From: Faecalispora anaeroviscerum
GTDB taxonomy: Bacteria; Bacillota; Clostridia; Oscillospirales; Acutalibacteraceae
NCBI RefSeq assembly: GCF_947568225.1
Contig: NZ_CANOOQ010000001.1
Span: 2,480,001-2,544,000 of the forward strand
Length of the DNA: 64,000 nucleotides
Reading direction: 5' to 3'
The position numbers were made by a program, and so were the translations under genes. This document shows, one piece after another, positions 1 to 8,380 of this stretch (positions are counted from its first letter, which is position 1; each line of letters starts with the position of its first letter). Under the pieces are notes generated by a model. That model worked only from the letters and a program-made list of their open reading frames with translations, made no database searches and was not told where the DNA came from.

Positions 1-1
1 C

Positions 2-967
2 GGGCGCGAGAACCGGTTTTACCTGTTCGGCGGCAAGGATGAATCCTCCTCTGCCCTGATTCAGGGAATGACGCTTGCGGGTGTGCTGTTCGACGAGGTG
101 GCACTCATGCCCCGCTCGTTTGTGGAGCAGGCGCTGGCCCGCTGTTCGGTGGAGGGCTCGACGTTCTGGTTCAACTGCAACCCGGAACACCCGCAGCACT
201 GGTTTTACCGCGAGTGGATTCAAAACGCTGCCAAAAAGAACGCGCTGTACCTGCATTTTCAGATGGAGGACAATCCGTCGCTGTCGCAGGCAATGCTGGA
301 GCGCTACCGGGGGCTGTATTCCGGCACGTTTTACCGCCGGTTTGTGCTGGGGGAATGGGTGGCCGCCGAAGGGCTGGTGTATCCTTTTATGAAGCAGGAG
401 CAGTTTTGTCCTGTGCCGGGCGGGGTGTTTGAGCGGTATGTGATTTCGTGCGATTACGGAACTGTGAATCCCTCTTCCTTTGGATTATGGGGAAAGCAGA
501 GCGGCTGTTGGTACCGGCTGGCGGAGTATTACTACGATTCCCGGCGGGAGGGCTTTCAGCGCACCGACGAGGAGCATTACGCGGGGCTTTCTAAGCTCGC
601 CGGGGAGAGAAAAATTGACTGCGTGGTGGCCGACCCCTCCGCCGCGAGCTTTATGGCGGTAATTCGACGTCACGGAGATTTTCGGGTGATCCCGGCAAAA
701 AACGATGTGCTGGACGGAATCCGCGAGGTGGCGGCGGCGCTCAAAGCGGGGCATCTGCGCGTTTGCGACACGTGCGCCGATGCGATGAGGGAATTTTCGC
801 TGTACCGCTGGAGCTCCGACTCCACCAGGGACGCGCCGATCAAGGAGAACGACCACGCCATGGACGATATTCGCTATTTTACCGCAACAATATTACAGCA
901 GGACGCGGTGGGCTGCTTTGCGGTGGCCGCGCCGCGCCGGACAGGAGAGTGTGATGGGTTGGTTTAA
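2..967 (+). CDS. phage terminase large subunit (5' partial)
   Basis: ATPase/nuclease motor that packages DNA into a phage head. The reading frame is open from base 2, so the N-terminus with Walker A lies outside the window; 321 residues are visible. A Walker B-like LFDEV is at visible residues 29-33 and a motif III-like NCNP at about 58-61. The C-terminal RNase H-like nuclease follows: VISCDYG (Asp about 151), VADPS (Asp about 211) and DDIRYF (Asp about 288-289) fit the acidic metal ligands. It resembles PBSX-type large terminases. The stop overlaps the portal start by 14 bases, so the two genes are translationally linked. Confidence 0.92.
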   Translation, partial: GRENRFYLFGGKDESSSALIQGMTLAGVLFDEVALMPRSFVEQALARCSVEGSTFWFNCNPEHPQHWFYREWIQNAAKKNALYLHFQMEDNPSLSQAMLERYRGLYSGTFYRRFVLGEWVAAEGLVYPFMKQEQFCPVPGGVFERYVISCDYGTVNPSSFGLWGKQSGCWYRLAEYYYDSRREGFQRTDEEHYAGLSKLAGERKIDCVVADPSAASFMAVIRRHGDFRVIPAKNDVLDGIREVAAALKAGHLRVCDTCADAMREFSLYRWSSDSTRDAPIKENDHAMDDIRYFTATILQQDAVGCFAVAAPRRTGECDGLV

Positions 968-2114
968 AACAAAACGGCCACCGGCCGGACCCGCCGCGCA
1001 GACGGCCCCGCGCGCGGGGTGGCAGGCGGGCTGGGAATGGAACCGGTACGCTCCGCTTGCGGGCGGGGAAGAGCGGCTGTACGGTGCGCTGCGGGAATCG
1101 GTACCGATTATTTCCGCAGCACTGGAAAAAACGGTGCGCCTGATTGGTACCTTTCAGGTTGAGTGCCCCGACGCCGCGGCAAGGCGGGGGTTGGCGGAAT
1201 TTTTGCGCCATGTGCCGGTGGGAGCGGCGCAGACGGGAATTCAGAGCTTTTTGAGCACGTATCTCGACCAGCTGCTTCTGTATGGCACCGCCGTGGGGGA
1301 AATCCTCCCCAGAGCGGACGGGACGGGGATCGCGGGACTTTATAACGCACGGCTGGAGCATCTGGAGCTGCGCCGCGGAGAGAACCCGATGGAGGTGCAG
1401 CTGTGTGTGCGGGGAACAGCCGGTGAGTCTGTGCCGGTGAAGTACCCCGATCTGGTGCTGCTGTCGGCGCTGAATCCCGAGCCGGGAGAGGTGCGTGGCG
1501 TATCGATTCTGCGGGGCCTGCCCTTTCTGGGGGAGGTGCTGATGAAAATCTACAATACCATCGGCGTCAACTGGGACAGGGTGGGCAACACCCGCTTTGC
1601 CGTAACCTACAAGCCCTCCGGTGAGGGCGACCGGGCCTATGCCGCCGAGCGCGCCCGGCAAATTGCCGAGCAATGGAGCCGCGCGATGCAGCCGGGGGCC
1701 GGGGTGAGCGATTTTGTCGCCGTGGGTGATGTGAATATCCGTGTCATTGGCGCGGACAACCAGATTCTGGACAGCGAGATTCCGGTGAGGCAGCTGCTGG
1801 AGCAGATTGTCGCGAAGCTGGGCGTGCCGCCGTTTTTGCTGGGGCTTTCGTGGTCCTCCACGGAACGGATGTCCTCCCAGCAGGCAGACCTTCTGACGAG
1901 TGAGCTGGAAAGCTACCGCCGTCTGCTGGAACCGGTGATTGAGAAAATCTGCCGCATGTGGCTCTCGATCAACGGATATTCCGAGTGGCTGGAGATCGAC
2001 TGGGACGACATCAGTTTGCAGGATACGGTGGATCTGGCGGGAGCCAGGCTCAAAAACGCGCAGGCGGCGAAGCTGGAATGGGAAGTTCAGAAGGAAAGAG
2101 AGGGGAAAGCATGA
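954..2114 (+). CDS. phage portal protein
   Basis: Forms the dodecameric ring at the capsid vertex through which DNA enters. The 386-residue product starts at ATG 954, preceded by a CAGGAG ribosome site; an in-frame ATG at 918 lies deep inside the terminase gene and has no ribosome site. Portal-like features are an N-terminal helical part, a central wing with long helices (a GVNWDRVGNTRF segment near residue 210), a clip/stem region ending in GVPPFLLG, and a C-terminal helical crown. Family assignment rests on this and on its place between terminase and protease/capsid genes. It is somewhat short for a portal. The end overlaps the next start by four bases (ATGA). Confidence 0.85.
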   Translation: MGWFKTKRPPAGPAAQTAPRAGWQAGWEWNRYAPLAGGEERLYGALRESVPIISAALEKTVRLIGTFQVECPDAAARRGLAEFLRHVPVGAAQTGIQSFLSTYLDQLLLYGTAVGEILPRADGTGIAGLYNARLEHLELRRGENPMEVQLCVRGTAGESVPVKYPDLVLLSALNPEPGEVRGVSILRGLPFLGEVLMKIYNTIGVNWDRVGNTRFAVTYKPSGEGDRAYAAERARQIAEQWSRAMQPGAGVSDFVAVGDVNIRVIGADNQILDSEIPVRQLLEQIVAKLGVPPFLLGLSWSSTERMSSQQADLLTSELESYRRLLEPVIEKICRMWLSINGYSEWLEIDWDDISLQDTVDLAGARLKNAQAAKLEWEVQKEREGKA

Positions 2115-3100
2115 GAGAGGGCTATGTAATCAAGAGCGCGCAGAGCACTGCCGGGCCCGAGGAGCTGGAGCAGATTGGCCGCTACACCCGGCGGGCATTT
2201 TCGCCGGAGGAGCTGTATGTGTTTTCAGTGGTACTGTGCGACAACGAGATTGACCGCGATTTTGAGCGCTTTACAATTCCTGCCCTGCACCGCCTGGGGG
2301 AACTGTTCCTCGGCAAAACAGGTCTATTTGACCACAGCATGAAGAGCGGTGACCAGACGGCCCGAATTTTTTCCACTCAGGTAGAAACAGACGCGGATCA
2401 AACAACGCAGGCGGGCGAACCGTACACCCGGCTGGTGGCCAGAGCTTACCTGCCGAAAACGGAGAAAAACGCCGACCTGATTCTGGAGCTGGAATCAGGC
2501 ATCAAAAAAGAAGTCAGCGTGGGCTGTGCGGTGGGGAAATCCTATTGCTCGGTCTGCGGGGCGAATCGGGCCCAGCAGGGATGCGAGCATGTGAAAGGGC
2601 GCAGCTACGGCGGCGCCGGGAAGGAGCAGCTCTGCTGCACCGTACTCGACGAGCCGGCAGACGCCTATGAATGGTCGTTTGTGGCGGTGCCCGCCCAGCG
2701 GGCGGCCGGAGTGATCAAGGCCTTTTGGCCCGGAAAGGAGGAAACAGAATCCATGGAAGAGATCAGAAAATCTCTGCATGCGGGGGAACAGGTGACGCTG
2801 ACCGCCATGCAGGCCAAAAAACTGGCAAAGCATTTGGAGCAGCTGGAGGCTTTGGCGGAGAGTGGGCGGCAGTACCGCGAAAGTGTATGCAAAAACGTGG
2901 TGCGGCTGTGCGCGCTCGGTAAAACGGGGATTCCGGCGAAGGCGATGAGCCGGGCGGCACAGAGCATGGAGCTCGACGACCTGCTTGCCTTTGAAAAAGC
3001 ACTGAAGCAGCAGGCGGACGGCGTTTTGCCGCTGCGCCCGCAGCTCGCGCCGGAGCATCCGGATACGGCGGACAGAGGGAACGAGATGTTCCGGATTTAA
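2111..3100 (+). CDS. putative prohead protease with scaffold-like C-terminus
   Basis: Probably the capsid-maturation protease, fused to a scaffolding segment. The 329-residue product starts at ATG 2111. The frame stays open upstream to 1958, but that part overlaps the portal gene. The N-terminal half has a FDHS segment and later a VSVGCAV strand, which recall the His and Ser regions of HK97/U35 prohead proteases; I cannot verify the catalytic set. A cysteine-rich insert (CSVCG...GCEH) could bind zinc. From about residue 215 the protein is helical and charged, as in scaffolds. Position between portal and capsid genes fits the role, in the place of PBSX XkdF. Confidence 0.62.
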   Translation: MREGYVIKSAQSTAGPEELEQIGRYTRRAFSPEELYVFSVVLCDNEIDRDFERFTIPALHRLGELFLGKTGLFDHSMKSGDQTARIFSTQVETDADQTTQAGEPYTRLVARAYLPKTEKNADLILELESGIKKEVSVGCAVGKSYCSVCGANRAQQGCEHVKGRSYGGAGKEQLCCTVLDEPADAYEWSFVAVPAQRAAGVIKAFWPGKEETESMEEIRKSLHAGEQVTLTAMQAKKLAKHLEQLEALAESGRQYRESVCKNVVRLCALGKTGIPAKAMSRAAQSMELDDLLAFEKALKQQADGVLPLRPQLAPEHPDTADRGNEMFRI

Positions 3101-3199
3101 CACAAAAGACAGAGCTGTTTTCCCACAGGGGGTGGGGAACAAAACGAATTCTCCGTTTTTACGGACAATCAGTATCAAACAAAAACAGGAGGAAAGAGC

Positions 3200-3541
3200 A
3201 TGAAAGTAGCATTTGGCGGATACGGGGAAAAAATGGCCACCTTTGAGGCGGTGGCCGGCGTTGCGGCCGGTGTGCCGGTGATGATGAGCGCAAGCGGAAC
3301 GGTGGCCTCCTGCACAGCGGGCAAGGCATTTTGCGGCGTTGCGGTAAATGTGCGAGACGGACTGGCCGCGGTACAGCTTGGGGGATATGTGCGCCTGCCT
3401 TACACGGGCACAGCTCCGGCAGTCGGTTACCAGACTCTGGTGGGCGACGGTACGGGCAAAATCAAGACGGATGCGGCTGGCCGGTCGCTTCTGGTAGTGG
3501 ATGTCGACACCGCCGGCGCGGTATGCGGCGTGATTCTGTAA
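3200..3541 (+). CDS. capsid decoration-like protein
   Basis: A 113-residue small, Gly/Ala/Val-rich, beta-predicted protein directly before the major capsid gene. Decoration (cement) proteins and DUF2190-type proteins sit at this position and have this look; the match is by context and composition only. A strong AGGAGG ribosome site precedes ATG 3200. The 99-base gap from the preceding gene is the largest in the phage-like operon and shows no clear terminator or promoter. Confidence 0.6.
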   Translation: MKVAFGGYGEKMATFEAVAGVAAGVPVMMSASGTVASCTAGKAFCGVAVNVRDGLAAVQLGGYVRLPYTGTAPAVGYQTLVGDGTGKIKTDAAGRSLLVVDVDTAGAVCGVIL

Positions 3542-3560
3542 ATTAGAGGAGGAGAAAAAC

Positions 3561-4571
3561 ATGGCTTTTTACGATACTCTGAAACTCGAAAAAGGAATGT
3601 ACGGCGCGGGCAAAAGCTTTACCCGCGTTCTGGAGGAGCTCGACCCCTCCGCAAATTATGAGGGCACGCCGCTCGGTGGGCTGGACGCCTACCAGCGTCA
3701 GCTCAAGCGCTTTGACATCCGTGTGGGTGGCCCCGGCTCCGACTCAGTGGAGAAATTTTTTCAGACCGGCGACAGCGCGGCGCTGTTCCCCGAATACGTT
3801 TCCCGCGCAGTGCGGCAGGGAATGGAGCGGGCCGACCTGCTGCCCGGTATTGTGGCGACAGTAACCAAAATCAATTCCATGGATTACCGCACGATCACGT
3901 CCGATCCCCTGCCGCAGGACAAGGAGCTTCTGCCGGTGGCGGAGGGCGCGGAAATCCCCCGCACAGTGGTAAAGACCCAGGAGAACCTGGTGCGCCTGCA
4001 CAAGCGAGGCCGCATGCTAGTGGCGTCGTATGAGGCACTGCGCTTCCAGAAGCTCGACCTGTTTACCGTTACGCTGCGGCAGATTGGTGCGCACATTGCC
4101 AGAGCACAGCTCGACGACGCGGTGAGCGTGCTGCTCGACGGTGACGGTAACAGCAACCCCGCTCCGGTAACATCGGTGACCGGCGCTCTTTCGTACAAAA
4201 ACATGGTCAGCCTGTGGAGCGCCTTGCAGCCCTACGAGCTGAACACGATTCTGGCCTCTACCCCGGCGGTGGAAGATGTTTTGAATCTGAAGGAGTTTCA
4301 GGATTCCGTGGCGGGGCTGGATTTTCAGGGTACCGGCAAGCTTGCCACGCCTCTCGGCGCAAAGCTGCTGCATGTGCCTTCACTCTCCGGCAGCCGCCTG
4401 ATCGGCCTTGACAAGAACTGCGCGCTCGAAATGGTGCAGGCCGGTGATGTTCTGACCGATTCCGACAAGCTGATCGACCGCCAGCTCGAGCGCGCCTCCA
4501 TCAGCGTGATCGCCGGGTTTGCGAAAATTTTTGCGGGAGCTTGCCGTGCCGTAAGCTATACCGGCGAATAA
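3561..4571 (+). CDS. phage major capsid protein (HK97-fold)
   Basis: Builds the icosahedral shell. The 336-residue product is preceded by GAGGAGG. Pattern and length suit PBSX XkdG/HK97-type major capsid proteins: a short N-terminal arm, an E-loop-like region, then a long domain with LPVAEGAEIP at about residue 120-130 (typical of capsid P-domains, where the protein contacts neighbours), and an A-domain rich in short strands near the end. No long cleavable delta domain is obvious, in line with the scaffold being encoded by the upstream gene. The gene has good codon usage and no disruption. Confidence 0.85.
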   Translation: MAFYDTLKLEKGMYGAGKSFTRVLEELDPSANYEGTPLGGLDAYQRQLKRFDIRVGGPGSDSVEKFFQTGDSAALFPEYVSRAVRQGMERADLLPGIVATVTKINSMDYRTITSDPLPQDKELLPVAEGAEIPRTVVKTQENLVRLHKRGRMLVASYEALRFQKLDLFTVTLRQIGAHIARAQLDDAVSVLLDGDGNSNPAPVTSVTGALSYKNMVSLWSALQPYELNTILASTPAVEDVLNLKEFQDSVAGLDFQGTGKLATPLGAKLLHVPSLSGSRLIGLDKNCALEMVQAGDVLTDSDKLIDRQLERASISVIAGFAKIFAGACRAVSYTGE

Positions 4572-4591
4572 AAGGACAGGAGGGAAAGCCG

Positions 4592-4948
4592 ATGAATCCG
4601 GAAGCGATTCTGGAACGATTTCTTTGCCTTTCGGGGCTTTCCCCGGAAGAGGCGCAGCCCTGGCAGGGTCTGTGCGGAGAAGCCATGCAGGAGCTGAATG
4701 CCCGGGTATTGCCCGGGGCGGAGAGCGGGGCGGCGTTATTAAACGCCGCCGCCGCGGCCCTGGCTTTTTACCGCTATTCGGCGGCGCAGTCCAGCGGGCC
4801 GGAGAGCGATTTTTCCGCCGGGGAGATTCGCGTTGTGAAAAGCGCCGCCGGAATGGAGGCAGCGCACCGGCTGTGGCGGGAGGCTCGCCGCTCCGCCGCG
4901 CCGTACCTGCGCGACGATGAATTTTTCTTTGGGCAGGTGCGCTCATGA
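4592..4948 (+). CDS. head-tail connector-like protein
   Basis: A 118-residue, mostly helical protein right after the capsid gene, the usual place of gp6/gp15-type head completion (adaptor) proteins, equivalent to PBSX XkdH. ATG 4592 is preceded by CAGGAGGG; an upstream in-frame ATG at 4541 is inside the capsid gene. No diagnostic motif was seen, so the role is from synteny. The end overlaps the next gene by four bases (ATGA). Confidence 0.55.
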   Translation: MNPEAILERFLCLSGLSPEEAQPWQGLCGEAMQELNARVLPGAESGAALLNAAAAALAFYRYSAAQSSGPESDFSAGEIRVVKSAAGMEAAHRLWREARRSAAPYLRDDEFFFGQVRS

Positions 4949-5301
4949 CCCGGGCGGCGTTCCTCCGGCGGATGCTGGAGCAGTACGGCACTGAGGTTGT
5001 GGTTACGGTACAGGGGGAAGCTCCGGTAACCGTGCGTGCGATGATTCAGGCCATGAACTATAAAAGCAAGGGGTACCCCGACGACGCATGGATGCCGGAG
5101 GGGTACTTTGACAATTCCCACTTCTTTTACATCGGGCCGCCGAATTGCCGGCTTGACCAGATGAGAGGGGCGGCGCTGTGCTGCGCCGGGCGGGAATACG
5201 GAGTGATCCGCGCGCAGGGCTTTGCGGCGGGAAACCGGATTTTATATGTATGGGCGGTTCTGCGCGAGCTGCCGGGGGAGGCAACGAATGACAAAATTTA
5301 A
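4945..5301 (+). CDS. head-tail joining-like protein
   Basis: A 118-residue protein beginning in an ATGA overlap with the upstream gene. It is beta-rich with several aromatic residues, and its size and position suit a head-tail stopper (PBSX XkdI position). It ends 14 bases into the following gene. No family motif is recognised; the function is inferred from gene order only. Confidence 0.5.
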   Translation: MTRAAFLRRMLEQYGTEVVVTVQGEAPVTVRAMIQAMNYKSKGYPDDAWMPEGYFDNSHFFYIGPPNCRLDQMRGAALCCAGREYGVIRAQGFAAGNRILYVWAVLRELPGEATNDKI

Positions 5302-5698
5302 TTTGCTGGAGCAGGAGCTGCTGCGTCAGCTGCAGGAGAAGGAGTCCCTCCGGGACATCCGGTTCGCGGCGGCGTGGGAAAACCGGCGAGGCGGATCGGA
5401 AGGAATCAGCGCCTTTCTGAAAATCCTGCCTGCGCGGTTTGTTCCTGCCTCGCTGGATGAATCCCTGCGGCGGGCGGAGCTGACGGTGAGCATCTGGATT
5501 TCGGCGCCGAAGGCGCTGGGCGGCACTGCTTGTGTCGACGCCTTCTCGCGTATCAGTGATGCGCTGCTGTTTGGTGAAAATGGGCTGTGCCTTCAGACCA
5601 TCTCCTGCGGGAAGGTGGAGTATTCCGAAGCTGCCGGAGCGTTCCGCATGAGCGCCGAGGTAGGCATGACGGCGTACTGCCGGGAAGGTGGGGGATAA
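5288..5698 (+). CDS. tail completion/terminator-like protein
   Basis: A 136-residue protein. Start ATG 5288 is chosen because the earlier in-frame ATG (5222) lies in the previous gene and GGGGGAGG precedes 5288. An N-terminal helix followed by strands and a late helix is the layout of tail terminator proteins that cap the tail tube at the head-proximal end. Position (third gene after the capsid) agrees. In PBSX-type phages the sheath gene would come next; here a tube-sized gene follows at once. Confidence 0.48.
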   Translation: MTKFNLLEQELLRQLQEKESLRDIRFAAAWENRRGGSEGISAFLKILPARFVPASLDESLRRAELTVSIWISAPKALGGTACVDAFSRISDALLFGENGLCLQTISCGKVEYSEAAGAFRMSAEVGMTAYCREGGG

Positions 5699-5699
5699 G

Positions 5700-6086
5700 A
5701 TGGAACTGTTGGTGCCAAAGCGTCAAAGCGTTTCGATTGAGCTGAACGGCGAGAAGGTGGCTGCCGCAAGCGCGGTAAAGTGTGTGTGCGTCAAAGAGCG
5801 ACGGGCAATTCGAGCGTTCGGCGAAGCAGAGCCGGTGGCCTGGCTGGACCGCGCGCCCTCCTACCGGCTGGAGCTTTCGCAGCTGAGTGTTTTGGGGCAG
5901 AGTGGAGCGTCCCTTTCGGAGATGAGCGGTTTTCGCCTGGTGACGGTGCAGGACGGCGTGCGCACGACGTACAGCGGCTGTGAGTGGCAGGAGCTGACGG
6001 AGCAGGCGGATGCCGGAGAAGGGTTTCTGGCGGAGCATGCCGTGATCACTGCCGAAAAGAAGACGAGAGAGGAGGGGTCAGTGTGA
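5700..6086 (+). CDS. putative tail tube protein
   Basis: A 128-residue beta-rich protein, similar in size to PBSX XkdM tube proteins (about 145 residues), with alternating strands such as YRLELSQLSV and FRLVTVQDGV and a late acidic stretch. ATG 5700 follows the upstream stop by one base; GTG 5688 is an alternative in-frame start. The tube assignment rests on length, beta pattern and place before the LysM/hub genes. It is the only candidate for a tail shaft component in the operon, since no sheath gene is present. Confidence 0.42.
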   Translation: MELLVPKRQSVSIELNGEKVAAASAVKCVCVKERRAIRAFGEAEPVAWLDRAPSYRLELSQLSVLGQSGASLSEMSGFRLVTVQDGVRTTYSGCEWQELTEQADAGEGFLAEHAVITAEKKTREEGSV

Positions 6087-6217
6087 ATGAAACCGCATAT
6101 TCGGCCGGAGAACTCTCCGCCGTAAAGGAAAGTGAGCAGGCAGAGTACGTCAGCCGCGCGCTCGAGCGGGATTACAGGCGCTACCCCCACCCGATTTCGG
6201 AGGAGGAGCTGGCATGA
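6083..6217 (+). CDS. 44-residue protein at the tape-measure position
   Basis: A small ORF starting at GTG 6083 behind GAGGAGGGG, overlapping the tube gene's end and the next gene's start (ATGA), so it is tightly embedded and probably translated. The product is charged and helical, with an ERDYRRYPHP segment. In related phages this place holds the tail assembly chaperones and a tape-measure gene of 1.5-5 kb. The product is far too short for a tape measure. I do not recognise it; it could be a reduced chaperone or a new small structural protein. Confidence 0.5.
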   Translation: MNETAYSAGELSAVKESEQAEYVSRALERDYRRYPHPISEEELA

Positions 6218-6738
6218 AGCTGCAGCCGATGAAATACGGGGATTACACGTGGCCGCATAACCCGGAAAAATTGACGGTCACCTGCCGCAGGGCAGTGAAA
6301 GAGCTGCAGGCACCGTTTGCCGGCAGTATTTTGCAGGATTACGGGGTGCAGAAGCGCGTAGTGGAGGGCGAGGGCGAGTTTTACGGCGTGGATTGCATCG
6401 GGCAGTTTCAACAGCTGTATGCTCAACTGGAACAAACAGAACGGGCCGTGCTGACTCTGCCCAATGTTCCTCCCTTTTTCGCGCGCTTTGTTACGCTTGA
6501 GATGATCGGAAACCCCGAGCCGGATCTTGTGCGATATCATTTTATCTTCTGGGAGGACGGCGCGGCGGAATCTGCCGGGAATCTGCTCTCCGGGCAGATC
6601 TACGAATGCAGTGAGGGCGACGATTTATGGCGGATCGCTGCGGCGTACTCCGTAACGGTGGAGCAACTGCTGGAGAAAAATCCGGGGCTGCGCTGGCCGA
6701 ACTACTTGCGGAAGGGAGAAAGGGTGGTGATTCCGTGA
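6214..6738 (+). CDS. baseplate LysM protein (XkdP-like)
   Basis: A 174-residue protein with an N-terminal phage-specific domain and a C-terminal LysM-like motif (about residues 127-174: IYECSEGDDLWRIA, then VEQLLEKNPGL and GERVVIP). LysM modules bind peptidoglycan; in PBSX XkdP and T4 gp53-like proteins they help fix the hub or baseplate. It starts in an ATGA overlap and its stop overlaps the GTG of the next gene. It normally follows the tape measure, which is missing here. Confidence 0.8.
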   Translation: MKLQPMKYGDYTWPHNPEKLTVTCRRAVKELQAPFAGSILQDYGVQKRVVEGEGEFYGVDCIGQFQQLYAQLEQTERAVLTLPNVPPFFARFVTLEMIGNPEPDLVRYHFIFWEDGAAESAGNLLSGQIYECSEGDDLWRIAAAYSVTVEQLLEKNPGLRWPNYLRKGERVVIP

Positions 6739-7652
6739 CGTTCGAAGGAATTACCGCCGGGGGAATCGTCTGTTCTTTGGGCACACCGCTTTCCGTGCGC
6801 ATCAGCCGGGGAGCGGGAGCGCCCGCGGACGAGCTGATCGGTGAATTCCCTTGGAGCGCTTTGCCGCCGCTGTACCGCCTGCGGGTTTCGGATGGAGAAC
6901 GCATTGTTTTTTTTGGCCCTGTGGATGTGCAGCAGGAGCGGATTTCACCAAAGGGCGCGTTCCTTCGAGTGGAGGGGCGAAGCCTTGCGGCGCTGCTGCT
7001 CGACAATGAGGCGGTGCCGCAAACGTACTATTCCCCGCCGTTTTCCACGGTATTTTCCCGCCACGCCGCACCGTACGGATTTTCGCGGTGCCGGGTGCCG
7101 GGTAGTACGGAGAAAATCGGCGAGTTTACGGTGACCAAGGGGATGAGCGAATGGCAAGTGCTCGAAAGCTTCTGCCGCCGTGCGTGGAGTGCTTCCCCTG
7201 TTTTTCAGGACGGAAACGAGCTGACGGTTGGGGCATCGGAATTAGGCGAAACGCTGCTGTTTGGAAATCAGGGGCTAAGGTATCTCTCGCTGACCAAAAC
7301 GCAGAAAGCGTATAAGCGGATTAGCGAGATTCTGGTTCGTTCGGCCAAGGATGGGCGTTATACCGTTTCGGTAACGGAGGAGCAGGCACTGCGTGAGGGC
7401 ATTTGCCGCAGACGCTGCCTGAGTTCTTCTTCGGGAATCAGCGCAAAACAGGCTTTGGCGAGCGCGCGGCAGAAATCGCTGGAATACACGCTGGTACTGC
7501 CCGGCTGGCCCGATGTGCGCCCGGGCCGGAACGCGGAGCTGAACGACCGCACCTTTGGTCGGGGTGCCGGGCTGCGGGTGTGGAGCGTGGACTATGACTT
7601 AGACACCGGTGGGATGCTCTGCACCGTCACGCTGCGCCGGGCCGGGGAATAA
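6735..7652 (+). CDS. tail hub protein (XkdQ / gpD-like)
   Basis: A 305-residue late-control gpD/T4 gp27-type hub protein, which forms the trimeric ring between tube and spike. Start GTG 6735 overlaps the previous stop (GTGA); the frame is open further upstream inside the LysM gene. A first beta-barrel (GGIVCSLGTPLSVRIS...) and a YYSPPFSTVF segment before a WQVLESFCRRAW helix match the XkdQ pattern. A 14-base gap separates it from the spike gene. Confidence 0.72.
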   Translation: MTFEGITAGGIVCSLGTPLSVRISRGAGAPADELIGEFPWSALPPLYRLRVSDGERIVFFGPVDVQQERISPKGAFLRVEGRSLAALLLDNEAVPQTYYSPPFSTVFSRHAAPYGFSRCRVPGSTEKIGEFTVTKGMSEWQVLESFCRRAWSASPVFQDGNELTVGASELGETLLFGNQGLRYLSLTKTQKAYKRISEILVRSAKDGRYTVSVTEEQALREGICRRRCLSSSSGISAKQALASARQKSLEYTLVLPGWPDVRPGRNAELNDRTFGRGAGLRVWSVDYDLDTGGMLCTVTLRRAGE

Positions 7653-7666
7653 AGGAGGGAACAGAA

Positions 7667-8017
7667 ATGTGGATTTCTGAAAAAATGGCAGGTTCGCGCA
7701 CTGCGGAAAGCGCTGTGGCTTCCGGTGAGGTGACGGGCGGGCAAGATGCCTGCATTGCCGCGCAAGGGGAAAACGAATACCGCCGTCTGGCGCTGGCAGC
7801 TCCCTGGGGAATCGCCTACCTGCCGCCGGCGGGAGCAAGGGCGGTAATCCTCGGTGGGGTGGAAAATCCGGTTTGTGCCGGAACAATTGTGGAGGCCGGA
7901 GGACTTGAACCGGGCGAGCTTCTGCTTTTTTCCGCAGGAGGAGCACGCATCTGCCTCAAGAATTCCGGCGAGGTGGTCATTAACGGCCAGACCTTTGCCA
8001 AAGCGGGGGAAGCATAA
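7667..8017 (+). CDS. small baseplate spike protein (gpV-like)
   Basis: A 116-residue protein with an OB-fold-like central part (GIAYLPPAGARAVILGG) and a terminal SGEVVINGQTF strand. That ending is characteristic of gpV/gp45-type spikes, in which the trimeric beta-helix starts with such repeats. It is shorter than usual spikes and lacks a long beta-helix tip or apex His motif. An AGGAGG ribosome site is present. The stop shares one base with the next ATG. Confidence 0.6.
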   Translation: MWISEKMAGSRTAESAVASGEVTGGQDACIAAQGENEYRRLALAAPWGIAYLPPAGARAVILGGVENPVCAGTIVEAGGLEPGELLLFSAGGARICLKNSGEVVINGQTFAKAGEA

Positions 8018-8376
8018 TGGATATTAGGCTTGATCAAGGCGATTTTGCCGTTGGGTCCAATGGCCTGCCAGACTCCGTAAGCGGGAAGGAAGAGCTGCTG
8101 CAGCGGGCTTTGATTCGCCTTTCGGTGCCGCGCGGCAGCTTTTCGTATGACCCGGAGTTAGGAAGCAGGCTGCATACGCTGGTGCTGACCGGCACAGATT
8201 TAAATACGCGGGCGCGTGAGCTTACGGAAGAAGCGCTTTCGGCGATGCCAGAGCTTTCGGTGGAGTGGGTCGTCTGCACGCCACTCGGCGGAGCACGCGC
8301 CCGGCTGACGGTGGCACTGAATACCCCCTGGGGAGCAGGAACCGTTTCGCTGGAATTGACTGGAAAGGAGGGATAG
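8017..8376 (+). CDS. baseplate wedge protein (gp25 / XkdS-like)
   Basis: A 119-residue gp25-type protein. The start shares a base with the previous stop (TAATG). Typical family features are visible: an N-terminal GDF...G segment, KEELLQRALIRLSVPRGSF in the middle and GSRL soon after, followed by helices and a terminal strand. In contractile tails gp25 starts the sheath and clamps the wedge; its retention here without a sheath gene is notable. Confidence 0.75.
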   Translation: MDIRLDQGDFAVGSNGLPDSVSGKEELLQRALIRLSVPRGSFSYDPELGSRLHTLVLTGTDLNTRARELTEEALSAMPELSVEWVVCTPLGGARARLTVALNTPWGAGTVSLELTGKEG

Positions 8377-8380
8377 CAGA

